Below are positions 1-12,055 of a stretch of 64,000 bases of DNA, one piece after another; the stretch's first letter is position 1; each line of letters begins with the position of its first letter. The stretch covers positions 8,804,001 through 8,868,000 of the forward strand of contig OX381708.1 of assembly GCA_947462335.1 (NCBI GenBank). The letters run 5' to 3'. A program made the translations under genes and the position numbers. Origin of the DNA: Harmothoe impar (taxonomy: Eukaryota > Annelida > Polychaeta > Phyllodocida > Polynoidae). A model generated the notes under the pieces. It saw only the letters and a program-made list of their open reading frames with translations, ran no database searches and had not been told where the DNA came from.

Positions 1-1260
1 TTTCACTTTCTGGGGCCAAAAGTGAATAACAATGACAATTCAAAAAACTCAATTCATCTTGATAAAAAGTTTATTACATTGAAAAACATATCTTGGTGTC
101 TGAAAACAATAATTGCATGTTTTAACTCCTAGGGGTGCAGTTTTAATTGACCACCAAACACATCGCAGAGTAAAAGTGTTGGCAGTTATGCCCAAAACTA
201 TTACAACAGAGGGTTTTTTTTTAATCTAAGAAACACCACAGTGACTTGTAAATTCATTTACAAATAGCCTTAGTATGTGTGGATAGGCATACCAAGATTG
301 AAAACACTTGACCATAAACTTTAGTCTAATTTTCTCAAAACTGTCCTTTTCCCCATCAAAATCACTCTGTGTTATCTTCAACATGTGTACTTCAAATAGC
401 AAGAATCATTTCACATACAAAGATGTTGGCATGGTGAGGTCATAAAACCAACTTATTTTTAGAGTTAAAGTGTCGACAGTTACAGCATTGGTTATCACAG
501 GGCACAACCTATGCTACATATCTCAAACATCACACATTTTATGCCAAATCGTATTCCTCCAAATATGTACAAATAAGGGCAAATTTAGGTAAAAATGTAA
601 TGCCAGTCACTTTTAGGGGAAAAAAAGTCATGCATTATTGGCAAAATGACTATTTATGATGGTAGAAGTCCCATAGGGGCATTTCCTGTTAAAATATGGA
701 GATGATTGACTCAGTGAAACTAGCATATTTTACAAAATATATTAAAAGTGTCGGCAGTTACGGATTCTTAGTCAACCCTGACAAATTGAAAAATCAGCAG
801 AGTTATATATCATTTGTAAAAGAGTTACATGAGGGCCATTTCAGGGACAAAAGGCTATAGTGAAAAATCTAGGACAGATATCTCAAAATGAAAATTGATT
901 CTGTTGGACAACATATATAACTAATAGAAACCCATGCTTAGGAAGGGTAGTGACTATTTCTGTTGATGTGGGGGGGGGGTTATGAAAAATGTAAAGATAG
1001 GCTGAACACACGATTTGAGGGGGGGCTAAAAAATGTTGACCCCTTAAAAATGTGGAGGAGGGAGTCAAGTTTGTTCATGCCTCTGCACATGACTTTACCA
1101 CCCCTGTCTTTTTTAATTAATTAACACTGCCTAAATAGGGAGGACCAGGCCTAACTGCAACCACAGGTTTGGTTATATACATTGGGTTTTAGCTGTGAAC
1201 CTTGTTCAGTTGATTTATAGTGTAAGAAGTTAGGCAACAAGCCACTATTGGTATACTTGT
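1..1260. other. AT-rich non-coding stretch with a diverged ~290-bp repeat
   Basis: No exon is recognisable. A short motif of the form AAAGTGTYGRCAGTTAYR recurs near 173, 467 and 746, which suggests three strongly diverged units of about 290 bp. The stretch lies 3' of the plexin-like minus-strand gene and may contain its 3' UTR. Confidence 0.4.
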
Positions 1261-1545
1261 TTATATTTCAGAATCTTGTGGCAATATATTAGGCTGCAAT
1301 GAAATCCCTTCTCTAGGTTCATGGTTATCAGCATTGCCTCCTTCCTCTTTATTTTGTCTTACTGCCTCAGAATCAGGGCTTCCAGTTGTTGCACTTGCTT
1401 CAAAGAGGTCTAGCATGTACAGATCATCCTCATAGATGGTGTCCGGCCTCTGTCTGAATGGTAACATGCCGATATTAGACATGGTCTGTATGTTGTTAAA
1501 ACAGGCAGGTCCCTCTGGAATAAAACTACTGTTCCATCTAGCACA
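1261..1545 (-). CDS. Last exon of plexin-like receptor: short acidic cytoplasmic tail
   Basis: The open frame ends with TAA at 1261 and gives an acidic, Glu/Asp- and Asn-rich tail of about 90 residues. It has a tyrosine cluster (DTIYEDDLYMLDLF) close to its start, which could be a phosphorylation or adaptor site (inference). It lies directly downstream of the transmembrane exon. A splice from CATCG|GTGTTA (about 1625) to GTGCTAG|A (about 1546) keeps the frame, but the implied intron is only about 80 nt with a poor pyrimidine tract, so the junction is uncertain. No Ras-GAP-like cytoplasmic domain, the hallmark of true plexins, follows in this window. Confidence 0.4.
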   Translation of the reverse strand, partial: CARWNSSFIPEGPACFNNIQTMSNIGMLPFRQRPDTIYEDDLYMLDLFEASATTGSPDSEAVRQNKEEGGNADNHEPREGISLQPNILPQDSEI

Positions 1546-1611
1546 AGCTGTCTCTTAGCTGCGGGATTCTCACTTGTGGAATTATCCACCATGCCATTTT
1601 TCCTCTTTTGA

Positions 1612-1758
1612 TTAAAAAATATAACACCGATGTAATATTAGTATGACCAAGATGACCAATGCACCTCCAATGATGCCATTGTGAATAGGTGAATATTCCC
1701 ACATTGTTTGGACATATATAATGTAACCAATGAAACTCTCCTGATTGGCAAATATGAC
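1612..1758 (-). CDS. Transmembrane exon of plexin-like receptor
   Basis: A good acceptor (CACTTACAG) at 1759-1760 opens an exon in phase 0. Its translation begins VIFANQESFIGYIIY, which resembles the juxtamembrane end of plexins (beta strand, F-x-G-Y, then Y). A hydrophobic segment follows, IIGGALVILVILIL, which is clearly a membrane span. Read straight through, the frame ends at TAA 1612-1614 a few residues after the span; with the weak splice described for the next exon it would continue into the acidic tail. The plexin assignment rests on the combination with the IPT-type exon at 2.2-2.4 kb. Confidence 0.5.
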   Translation of the reverse strand, partial: VIFANQESFIGYIIYVQTMWEYSPIHNGIIGGALVILVILILHRCYIF

Positions 1759-1859
1759 CTGTAAGTGAAAGTATATTGAGATGGAGGTATAATGTAAGCA
1801 ATGTTTCTTTATTCTGTGATTTCTTCTTGCCTCAGAACAGCACATGGGGGATAATCCTA

Positions 1860-2154
1860 TTAACTGACTACTGAACTCCTAAGCTGTAACTTATCCCATA
1901 GGAATGTCCAATATTCCGGGTTTAGTATCTTACTAGGACAAATCAATAGTAGTTTTCTAAAAGATTTTAATAATATGATTTGCCCAGCACTATGTGGCCC
2001 CAGTTGATAAATAGCCTGATAATATCTAACATTTGATATCATCAATCAAACTTCAAATGCCAACCAAATAAATTAAACCAGCAAAGTTGGTTTTAGAGGA
2101 AGCCCCATTTAAGACTCTTGAAAAAGTTATTTCTATAGTCCTGTGACTAACAGG
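1860..2154. other. Intron between IPT-like and transmembrane exons
   Basis: A plexin would need a segment containing a conserved Cys pair here to finish the last IPT domain. I could not find it in any minus-strand frame, so either an exon is missed or it has been lost. Confidence 0.3.
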
Positions 2155-2368
2155 CTAGGTAGTTATAAACAGTTTAGTTGACAGGTCAAACGTGTAAAGC
2201 TGGGGGTCCATATAAACCCTGAGCACGCGATATTGCTTTGAACCAGCTGCAGTGAGGTTTCTATACTCAGGAACTCCATCCAGAATGAAAGCTACATCAA
2301 ATTGCAGGTCTTCTTCCAACGGAAAAGATGGAACGGAACTGATATCTGGTGTATGACAAAACATCCGG
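2155..2368 (-). CDS. IPT-type exon of plexin-like receptor
   Basis: The acceptor ATGGAACACAG at 2369-2370 opens an exon whose product starts RMFCHTPDISSV and continues VAFILDGVPEYRNL and VYMDPQLYTF. This order (C-x-T-P, then hydrophobic-x-DxV, then Y-x-DP-x-x-x-F) is the signature around the last extracellular IPT repeat of plexins. The frame runs to TAG at 2155. No consensus donor is visible before that stop, so the 3' edge is unresolved, or the gene is decaying. The exon needs a phase-2 partner upstream. The signal-peptide exon at 6.1-6.3 kb ends in phase 1, so at least one more exon would have to lie between them. Confidence 0.5.
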
Positions 2369-3690
2369 CTGTGTTCCATTCCATAACATTTGTGAATAAA
2401 TGAGAACAGACAGGTAAACCAACAAATATCTTCCATAGGCTGTGCTTGCTGGCTGCAGCTCACATTATTGCACAACCAAAAGTTGTAATCTTAAAGCACA
2501 AAAAACACTAATCCTAAGATTATAAATCAAGATTACTAAGATTTTGCTTAGAATGTTTGTTCTTGCACTCTGTTTAGCTACTGTAAACTCAAATACTTTT
2601 GGCACTGTAGTATTGAATTAAGGTACCAAATTTTTTAAATCAGTGAATTTACATGCACATAAAATTGTACTTTTTAGCAAATTCGCAACATTTTATACAC
2701 ATGAAAATATCTATGTTTACAGTATACTGTATTTGCATTGGCTGTAGTTGGTGTCATCTTTGATTTATTTGAAATGCAAGATTTCCTATGCTTAAGTATG
2801 GAAGAGCTGTATGGGGGTTTCAATAAAGTATGTACGCAAATTTTCTCCGGAAATTAACCCCCCCACCCCCCAACATTTTTGTACCCATCAAAATAAAGGA
2901 TTTATGTACGAAAACATTTTTAGAAAATAGACACCCATAGGCCCTCCTTGGTGCGTTAATACTCAAAGAAATATTTTAACTGGATACCTGACCGTATGTG
3001 CCTCTTCATTGCCCTTATAAATCACAATATGCAGCATAACCCACGTTTCAATAGTTCACATCAGCTGCTAAGTTTACCAGGTCATTTATATTTAAAGTCA
3101 CTCTGCTGTTTAGCAGTTAAAGCCTTAGAGAAAATATTTAACACATAGATGTTCCAATACATCTATGAAATCAAAGGAATGCATCAAAGAAATGACAGAC
3201 ATAAAATGACATATTTTCAAATAGCTACAGGCATGATAAATACTCACTTTCAATTGTAGGTCACTTATTCATAGTGATATGACAGGTCCGACAACTTACT
3301 TACCTTACTACTCTAAAAACCTGTCCACCAAGGTGAGGTGTTCTCCTTCTGTTACCATGGTTACATACCCAGATCTTGAAAAGTACCAATTAACCATTGG
3401 CCTAAAAAAAGAGCATTATACATTTGAATTCATTTTGTGTTCAAATTAATAATTATGATTCACTGTTGCCAATTAAGCTTGATGTATCAAATAGTGCCTT
3501 GCCCTCATACATCCAGGAGAATTTCAAACGCAACTCAACTTACACTTTGGCAGTCATTCATAATTTACAAGACCTACATCAAGTTTACAGGTCACTGACT
3601 GGAAGGCGAATAGAATGAAATATTATTTATGAAATAAGTACTCCTACCTTGGTGCTGCTTAATTTACTGGAATCCAGTCTGAAGCATTAT

Positions 3691-4139
3691 CAGGTCCGGG
3701 AAATGGAGGAAAAACCTCCCCAGAGCTGTTATTTACACCAGTGTTAATTTTCACAACGCAGGTAGGTGTGAAAACACTGCAGGGCTCACTGCCTACTGGG
3801 TGAGGTGGAGGAGCACAGAGGGAAAGTCTATAGAAAAAGCTTATTTATATGTGATTTCATGGCAATCACCTGTATGATTCACTATTGGCCATGTATGATT
3901 CAATAGCATACACTAATCTATCTTATGGGATATATACATTTAACAGCAAATTGATAGAAAATTCAGCAAATGGGTTATAAGAAAACCGTTGCTAATTTTA
4001 GCCCTGTAGTGTTTATGCTACAAGCAAAACCATTGCTAATTCTAGCAATGCAGTGTTTTCACACCTACCTGCGTTGTGAAAATTAACACTGGTGTAAATA
4101 ACAGCTCTGGGGAGGGTTTTCCTCCATTTACCGGACCTG
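3691..4139. mobile_element. 449-bp MITE with ~88-bp terminal inverted repeats
   Basis: The left end reads CAGGTCCGGGAAATGGAGG and the right end is its inverted complement, with near-perfect pairing for almost 90 bp. ATTAT flanks both ends (3686-3690 and 4140-4144), the expected 5-bp target duplication. There is no coding capacity. The family was not identified. Confidence 0.85.
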
Positions 4140-4599
4140 ATTATTTAGGCCGTAAAGCTGCATCTGACCTAATTAAGGCTTAGACTTCCAGTCCTTGCCT
4201 CACTTTCACTCTCGCTGGGCACATGGGCCTTTAAAGTGGCATTCTCACCTAGCGTTTCCCACTCACAATTCTAGTACTGTTCTAGTCTGCCATATGTGGT
4301 AAGTGTGAGTGGTGAGAATGCCCTTTTAAATAGGCTTAATTAAAGAGACACATCTTGATATGAGGAAAACATGATTCGGAGCTAAAACTGGTACTCTTGA
4401 CCTTACACAGCTGTGAAAGGGGTTTCACTTCACCCAGGTCTACATATTATATACATGACGTTTGAATATTGCGCCAGAGGGCATAACCTACATGGAGGAT
4501 GTTGTTACAGATACTAGGTCATCAAATCTGTCTGTTGTTATTCCTTCAAACACTAGCTATAAAGATATGTGCCTCTACATGGGTACCCAAATAATTGAC

Positions 4600-5065
4600 C
4601 ATGTCGCCGTGTCGATTTTTAGCAAAGGGGCGCCATGTCGTCGTGTCGATTTTTATCCCATACCATGTGCTTAATGTTTCCATGTCCGTCGATTTTTAAA
4701 AGGGCCATGTCCCCCGTGTTGATTTTAACCCTGGTAGAGGCACAATACCCTCACATCTCTCCCCACCCAATGCTCTCACACCTCCCCCCTCCCAATACCC
4801 CATACTAGCAGCATCTGTGGCAGAAACACCTCACACACACACATTAGCATAAATGCTGTGTCTGTCGACTTTTAGCTCAAACTTTACTGTGTCTGTTGTT
4901 TTTTATCCCAAGCTTTACTGTGTCTGTCGATTTTTATCTCAAATATTTCTGTGTCTGTCGATTTTTATCTCAAATATTTCTGCGTCCGTCGATTTTTAAA
5001 AGGGCCGTGTCCCCCGTGTCGGTTTTTAAAAGGGCCGTGTCGCCGTGTCGCACATGTCGAATTTT
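4600..5065. repeat. Minisatellite with core TGTC-TGTCGATTTTTA
   Basis: Imperfect units of about 30 bp share the core GTGTCNGTCGATTTTTA. Two spacer types follow the core (TCTCAAATATTTCT or AAAGGGCCGTGTC). A non-repetitive insert at 4735-4850 interrupts the array. Open frames across it are by-products. Confidence 0.7.
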
Positions 5066-5549
5066 ACCCATGTAGGGGCACAGATATATATAACGGCAAT
5101 CTACAAGCTGGCCCCAGCTCCTCCTTGAACGTGTCAGAGTGACATCGCTGGTATCTGAGGGACCATAACTGCATCACTTCCCCCATATATATGGGGGGAT
5201 CCATTTGGCATACCTGTCCACTTTTATGATATCACAACACCAAGTGCAATTGGAACCTTTTCACTGAGATGCTTTGGTGCCAGCAATGACTCTCAGGAAC
5301 AGAGGTTGTATTTTGGCCAGCTTGGGCAACCACGTCTGATGGTTTGCAGATGTGGCAGCAATATTTACAAAACAGAACAGAATAGGATTAGCATGCTGTG
5401 GGGAGATCCTCGGGAGAATTCCTACATATCTGCAACATACGCCGAAGACTAGTTCCATAGTGAAGCTACAGCCCTTAAGACATGTTCAGAAATCAGCACG
5501 CAAAAAGGCCTCAAGGTCTGTGTAACGGACGCTGAAAAATGGTCTGGAG

Positions 5550-5611
5550 AAAACAGGACACAAACCCACGACCTTCAGATCCAAGGATCCATGGTCTACC
5601 ACCGTGTCACG
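5550..5611 (-). mobile_element. tRNA-derived SINE head (diverged)
   Basis: On the minus strand the segment reads like a tRNA, with a degenerate A box and a B-box-like GTGGGTTTGTGTCC. It is too diverged to be a tRNA gene and has no matching acceptor stem, so a SINE remnant is the likelier call. Confidence 0.45.
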
Positions 5612-6055
5612 TTCCTAGTCAGGACTTAACTGTATCATATGTTACTTTACTGAACGGACATATTAGGAAGGCAGCCCAATAAAGGTATTGAGCTTACCAC
5701 CCCCAAAACAAAGAGTTTGTTCACCTACATCTATATACTATGATTACCGATCATGATATAAATGCAGGGGTCCTATATATGAATGCATGTTTTATTTCTA
5801 ATCAGGGGTAGGGCCGCCTTGAAACAGGTCTCTTTAACAAATTTCACAGTTAGAGAAGGTTAGTAGGGATGGCAGAGGTACTCAGCATGCTTATTTTCAA
5901 TGAGTTTTTGGCTGCAAACATGATGTAGAACAGTTATCCCTATTTCCCAAACCATTTAAAAAGTCAATCATAATCAATCAATGCCTATATTTGTATGTGT
6001 TTTGAAATATGTGATTAATACAAGTAGGAAAAAATATGATTGAAATAATACATAC

Positions 6056-6335
6056 TGCATTCCAGGGATTCTGCAATACTCATGTCTGTTGAATCTGCAC
6101 ATTCAAACCACTTCCCGTCATTGCCATCAGCAAATGTCTCTGGGGTTTGGCAGCTGTACCAGACCCAGTTGTCATACTCATCTATGTTGACCCCTATAGG
6201 TGAGGGTACTGTTATGACATCACAATCAGATGCTCCCATACCCATACCACCCATTCCTCCCAGTGCTACATCCAGCATCAACAGCAGCAGCAGGAGAGGT
6301 ACTAGACCATCCCTGGTGGCACCAACAACCACCAT
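6056..6335 (-). CDS. First coding exon with signal peptide, unknown extracellular protein
   Basis: An ATG at 6335 starts a signal peptide with the hydrophobic core LVPLLLLLLMLDVAL, then a Gly/Met-rich spacer. A Cys/Trp-containing stretch follows (DCDVITVP, WVWYSCQ, GKWFECAD). The exon ends at a strong donor, TGCA|GTATGT, in phase 1. It may be the 5' exon of the plexin-like gene below it, because no other minus-strand exons intervene, but the phases require additional exons. I do not recognise the domain. Upstream in-frame ATGs exist at 6440 and 6434; the 6335 start is preferred because it is next to the signal sequence. Confidence 0.45.
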
Positions 6336-7149
6336 CCTTTGGGGATTCCTGTACAGTGTAGAGAATACATTTGTGAGTTGTTCTGTGGTGCTCAACAATA
6401 TATTACAGTGGTTACATATTCCTTTTGGTAACATTGTCATTTTGATATGGAAATAAATCGAGATGATACAACTGGGTGTAACAGTTCTAAGTACAGAGAA
6501 GGGATATAAGCCTGGGCTGTGGACTGTGTAATTCTATGTTAAAATAATAAAACACTCATTTACATTAACTTGCTATCCATTTATCAGTATCAATATATAC
6601 ATATACTTATCTGGCTCTTATCCTCAATGTCTGAAACACAGGACTGCCTCTAACAGTAGTCTTCCAAAGAGGGTCCGCGCTCTAAGTGTCGTTCCATAAA
6701 CTCCACCACATAATATTATTGAGGAGTATTCAGAAAAAGTATTATGCGGAAAGGCGATATCTCAGCATAATTGAATTTACATAATAGATAAGTTCAGTTC
6801 TGAATATATCATGCAATCTTTGGTGGGATGGGCCTTTGTATGTTAGTGTGAATAATCACTGAATATGATGAATGAAAAGTCAAGTGCAGAAGCAGCTCAT
6901 GGTGATGATTTATTCAGGGAGACCACATCAATATCAGGTGGAGTACTACCTGACCTTTCAGCACAGACTGAGGCTTTTATAATTATTTTTCATTTCACGG
7001 CCTGTGACGTCATCAAAATGGCGGTTTGTTTACATTTGAACAAGGTAGAAACGGGATGGAAATAAGCTACTTTAGGCTCCCCCTTTCATAATTTTGATAG
7101 ATTCAATCGAAAACCATAAAAAATAAACACAAAGGTACACTTATTTCAG

Positions 7150-7290
7150 TTTGTTGACTGGGTTATTTCAATGTTGACCCTTGAGCCGCATTTCACTCGG
7201 CCTATGGCCTCGTGAAATACGGCCCAAGGTCAACTCGTGAAATAACCCAGCCAACAGACTGAAACTCGTGCACCTTTGTCTATGTATCTA
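7150..7290. repeat. Palindromic dispersed repeat with GTGAAATACGGC core
   Basis: Two inverted arms (GACTGGGTTATTTCA and TGAAATAACCCAG) flank a centre with TTTCACTCGGCC and GGCCTCGTGAAATACGGC. A second copy lies at about 33,230-33,297 and resumes at 35,398, where it is split by another transposon. Confidence 0.7.
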
Positions 7291-8416
7291 TTTTTATATG
7301 AATTACGAAATATGAAGCCAGGTAGGCCTAAGCATTGATCCTCGTATTTGGAAAAAGTGAAATAACCAGCCCCTATATTTTGCCCAACCGCCGTATTTCG
7401 CAGAACCTTCCCTTCCAGTCTGGCGCAAAATATCGAAAGAACAAAGGCACATCCGGTCGCGCGGAATACTAGTTCCGGTGGTTTGCTACAAGGGGTTCTT
7501 ATGCTAACACAAGCAAGGAACAGCAAAGGGAGGGTTCTAGGAAGTATTTAAGAGATTTATTTGCACAGAATTTTTACTCCCAGTATATAGATCCCTATAT
7601 TGCCTGCCAACTCATTCTTATCACAGGTTAATGAGATAAATGATGAGGAGGGTGGAACATTGTACGAGGGAACATAAGTTGCATGAGTTATAGAAATTTA
7701 CATGAAACAGTTACGCACGCTATTGTATTTTTTAATACACAGTTTAATTTTGTTAAGGTCCTCTATATAACCATACATTCGGCATTAAGCATATTCTATC
7801 CGAAGATGTGTGGTACAGGCAGCTTGTGGGGACTATTGGTTTTAGGGAAGGAGGGACAATGAGACAACTACACTGGTGTATATGGGTGGGAATATTTCTA
7901 TCATCTATCCATTTATTCAAACTTTTCTTTAAACTTTAAACGATAAGTGCTTGTCTATCCTAATATGCAGCTCATCACGGGATTTTTATTTTCAGATTAA
8001 CTTCCCCCTGTGTTCACTATACAAAGCAATATGCTGTCCTTAAAGTCTTAATTTCCCCCTGTGTTCACCATACACCTCTTGCATGCATAACATACTGCAG
8101 CTGCAATGCACCTTCTGAATCGATAAATTTACACTTGAAACAGAATATAAATGCAGACACAAAGTCTCAGACCCGCACAGATGCATCATTTAACACCACT
8201 GCCTGCAGCAAAAAAGCCCCTTATGCACCTGCTCTCCCAAAGTGCCTCCCCCTGCCACAAGTTGCAGTACAACTGAGTCAATGAACTTTAACTTACAGAT
8301 CTATCATTTCCAACCACTGCCACTAAATGACAACTCACCACTTGCTGAGCTTCACATTACACCTGAGATGTGTGCACATTTGTGCACACGCACGGCAACC
8401 TGGTTATTTCTTTAAT

Positions 8417-8625
8417 GCTTTAAGGAGGATATGTTGCCAAAGGATTCTGTTGATGTTATGATGCACCTACTCCCCTGTGCTGCATTGGTGCATCATGCTG
8501 AACCTACAGGAGTGTATTGACCCAAAAGAGACAGCATGATGCTTGAATGCCAGGGCTGCATTTATGCAACATGACAAAAAGTGCATGATGCATTGATGCA
8601 TAATACCACCCTTAAAGGGTTGGGT
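8417..8625. mobile_element. MITE, CTTTAAGGA-type (copy 1)
   Basis: It has CTTTAAGGA and CCTTAAAGGGTT inverted ends and shares an internal motif built on GCATGATGC, GCCAGGGCTGCAT and GCATCATG. The same family recurs around 20.2, 24.4, 26.9, 27.3, 59.2, 59.5, 60.2 and 63.1 kb. Confidence 0.65.
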
Positions 8626-10275
8626 TCGGTGACTGCTCAGTCACTGCTCAGCACCAGATTGAGACAGTAGCTTCAGGTAGAAGCAGCAAGATGAGCATTT
8701 ACCTTGTAAACAAATTTTGACTAAATTCTACCAGAACACAGGTTTCAACTCATCAGGCACAGCTTAGAGACATGGATAACTAGTGTCTCACCATTTGACA
8801 AGATCCACCTGTAGGTGTCAGGTCTACTGATAGAGACACACACCTGTTCTGCCAAAAAGGTAGGTGTACTGTTATAAGTGTGAATGTACCACATCCAGCT
8901 GTCATCTGGTACCAGTAGGGACATTAAGTGCCTTAAAGGTAATTGGTATAGTCTAGATGATTGTAGATTGATTTTTTTCTCTGGCAACATTACTTGATAC
9001 ATTCACGGGGATTGAGAGGGAATATCAGTTAGTTAGATTATAACAGGAGCAAATCTTACTAAATTGTGATGAATCAAAAAAATGTCAGTTTAACAGAGCA
9101 CTGTCACAATGTGTCTCTAGGGGCACACTAAAAAGCAATACGGCTGACAAGGTAGTCCGTCTTAGCTGTCAACTGATGGATAGAAATTGTGATAACTACC
9201 TGTTATATGTGTAGTATACCGGGTACCTGTATGGTAGTATAAAGACTCTCTGGTCATGCTCCATTTCACCTACCACTCTCCCACCTATCCTACACCACTG
9301 GAACTACTACTGTTGTGTTGGTTGTGTTGTGGCAACCAACCAGTGTCTCTCCTACCAGCAACCAAACACCATGTTGGATATGGTTGACTTTAATTTCCTT
9401 CAGTAATTGCTGAGTTTAGTAATGCCTGAAAAAATTTGCATTAAGTGTGGAATTTATCATGACCTGTCAGTAGGTACATTATGTATAGGACCTATTCTGG
9501 GTGGTCTAGATCAGAGAACAAGAAGGAGTACTGCTGCTGCTAGGACTAGTACTACTACTGCTAGGACGTATTTATCATTACCTCATTTTAATTTATTTCG
9601 GGATTGATGTCATACCAAATAATAGGACTTGATAAAGTGCGCCTTAAGCTTCAACAGGGCTGGACCCCTCTTTTGGAGGGAGTGGGATGGGACTTCATCC
9701 CTTTTCAGTGAAAAAGGTTGAATGTTACTTTATATAATGGGTGGCCTTGAATGCTGCGAGACAGAAACCTATTTTTCTGTTATTTGCATACACAAATTGC
9801 TAGACCCCATATTGTCAAAAAGAAAAATACTGAAGGTAAAGTTGAATCTGCCCTTGTGGACTATTCCTATTCTCTAAAGTGAGATTCAGCCCTCCCTAGT
9901 ATGCACTTGTTAAAATGAGTTTGCAGGCGATTGGATAATTATTAAGGTTTCTAGAGACAGAAAAATGAAAGAATGATTATATACATGAAACTCTGCTTCA
10001 TCTTTAAATATATCATACAAAGTTCCACCATCATATTAGAAAGTACATTTCCACCATTGAAATTATCATGTCAAGTCCTAACATATCCAAAAATGAACCA
10101 TCCCACGGAGAGGGCTAGTTACGGGCCTGAAAGTTTGTCAAGCTTTTCACTGCACAGTCAGCTATGGTAACCATATCCTATGTAAGTGGTAGTCATAATT
10201 ATGATGAAAGACCCTATGTAAACTGCTTGCAAATCAATAAAGTTGGACTCCATGTTATGCATGTTTTATGATCAA

Positions 10276-10820
10276 ACGTAGGGTTAAAGCTAACAGAAGT
10301 GCTATTTTTTGTTTATCCTGCAGATTGTTGACCAAGGCCTGCGCAGCTTTAGTTTCTGTGACCACATTTACTATGAACATCTCAAGCACTGTAGGCCGTT
10401 TCAGCATGAACAACTCGAGCTATCTGATGCATCATGGTAAAAATGGAACGTGTGTAAAAGAGGACACTGATATTCAATCTGTGAGACATTCTTGACAAGG
10501 TTTTGGTTTTGGTTATGAATGGTGGCACTATCATGATCATGTACATGCATAGATATAATATGTTAGAGATCTCCAGTAACATCTTTATTGGCTGCCTCAC
10601 ATTGGCAGATCTGACATCGGTGGTAGCTCTACCATTTAGGATTGCCTCAACATATTTGTCTCACACATCGGGCTGGACTGTCAGCTGTTTTCTATCAATG
10701 TTTATGACATATGTCCCATCAGTGATAAACACAGTGACCCTGTGTGTGATCGCTGTAGACCGCCTGCTCTATGTTGTCTCCCCCCTACAGTACCACATCA
10801 AAATGCCAGTTAGAAGAGCC
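10276..10820 (+). pseudogene. Truncated 5' duplicate of GPCR (TM1-TM3)
   Basis: This 545-bp unit matches 10,821-11,365 almost base for base. I see two differences, T10428 against C10973 and C10538 against G11083. It contains an intron-like acceptor (TTATCCTGCAG), an N-glycosylation-rich leader, the NGG of TM1, TM2 (SNIFIGCLTLADL), TM3 and the DRLLYVVSPLQY motif. It stops at RRA, where the next copy begins, so it lacks TM4-TM7 and cannot encode a receptor. Either a recent tandem duplication or an assembly error. Confidence 0.85.
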
Positions 10821-11899
10821 ACGTAGGGTTAAAGCTAACAGAAGTGCTATTTTTTGTTTATCCTGCAGATTGTTGACCAAGGCCTGCGCAGCTTTAGTTT
10901 CTGTGACCACATTTACTATGAACATCTCAAGCACTGTAGGCCGTTTCAGCATGAACAACTCGAGCTATCTGACGCATCATGGTAAAAATGGAACGTGTGT
11001 AAAAGAGGACACTGATATTCAATCTGTGAGACATTCTTGACAAGGTTTTGGTTTTGGTTATGAATGGTGGCACTATCATGATGATGTACATGCATAGATA
11101 TAATATGTTAGAGATCTCCAGTAACATCTTTATTGGCTGCCTCACATTGGCAGATCTGACATCGGTGGTAGCTCTACCATTTAGGATTGCCTCAACATAT
11201 TTGTCTCACACATCGGGCTGGACTGTCAGCTGTTTTCTATCAATGTTTATGACATATGTCCCATCAGTGATAAACACAGTGACCCTGTGTGTGATCGCTG
11301 TAGACCGCCTGCTCTATGTTGTCTCCCCCCTACAGTACCACATCAAAATGCCAGTTAGAAGAGCCATTTTCATTTCTATTAGCATCTGGATCTTTTGCAG
11401 TCTCTTCAGTCTGATTATAACTGGCCTATCATATACAGACACATATGACCTAGGTATGATCGCTCGTCCCTGCAGGACCCTCATATCGTCACGGGGAGTG
11501 GCTAGTTATTTCCTCCTCTTTCCATTCATCATATTTGTGCCGGTCACCATTGAAGTGGGACTGGTGGCCCTCAAACAGAGGAACATGATCACTGCAGCTG
11601 GAAATACTCAGGCACAGCCAGCGGGAATAGACTTTAAGATTGCCAAGGTTATGTTGAATGTACTGTCAATTTATATTCTTTGTACTCTGCTTGTCATGGT
11701 CATTCCAACCATTAGAAACTATATGTATGCTCAGGAAGACAACTGTGCAGTTGTTCTCAGGGTGGCAGAATACATGTGGCGGACAAACGCTTGGCTGAAC
11801 CCTATCATATATGCATGGAGCAGTCAGAAGTTCAGAGGGTATGTGAACGGAATCTTTACTGGGAATCAGGTAGATAGTTCTGTTGCCAATCTCATATAG
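10821..11899 (+). CDS. Rhodopsin-like G-protein-coupled receptor
   Basis: The frame from TGA 11027 to TAG 11897-11899 encodes a class A seven-helix receptor. Visible features are TM2 with LTLADL, a TM3 Cys (SGWTVSCFL), DRLLYVVSP in place of DRY, TM4 to TM6, and TM7 with WLNPIIYAW (the NPxxY motif). TM6 lacks the usual CWxP. The Asn of TM1 is present (MNGG), but only about ten residues precede it in frame. The glycosylation-rich leader (MNISSTVGRFS, 10,918 on) is in another frame and ends at TGA 11,038. So either TM1 carries a frameshift or a leader exon is spliced in. The same break is in the upstream duplicate. Ligand unknown. No introns are seen after TM1. Confidence 0.8.
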
Positions 11900-12055
11900 G
11901 TTCATGGATTGACTATCTGGCTTGTCTAAAGCTTCCTAGACCCCCCCCCCCCCCCATGGACAGAAACACCCTGTTCATAAAGAATGAGTTAACAGTGGTA
12001 GATCACTCTCTGGTCACAAAGTAAGAACCAATGAAAGGTTAACACACTGCATTAG

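Larger units (their letters stand above)
6441..10270. other. Intergenic DNA without a confident gene
   Basis: It contains a palindromic repeat at about 7150-7290 and a MITE copy at about 8417-8625, both listed separately. An open frame at 9002-8745 (minus) has no recognisable domain or good splice sites. Confidence 0.5.

Noticed and set aside
3424..3618. 64-codon plus-strand frame
   Set aside because: Unsupported by homology, context or splice signals.
4462..5142. Plus-strand frames at 4.46 and 4.95 kb
   Set aside because: They run into the GTCGATTTTTA minisatellite; the first 35 codons of the former could be an exon but nothing confirms it.
5261..5458. 65-codon minus-strand frame ahead of the plexin-like exons
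   Set aside because: No plexin or other domain pattern; splice borders absent.
8745..9002. 85-codon minus-strand frame
   Set aside because: No recognisable motif and no convincing splice sites.
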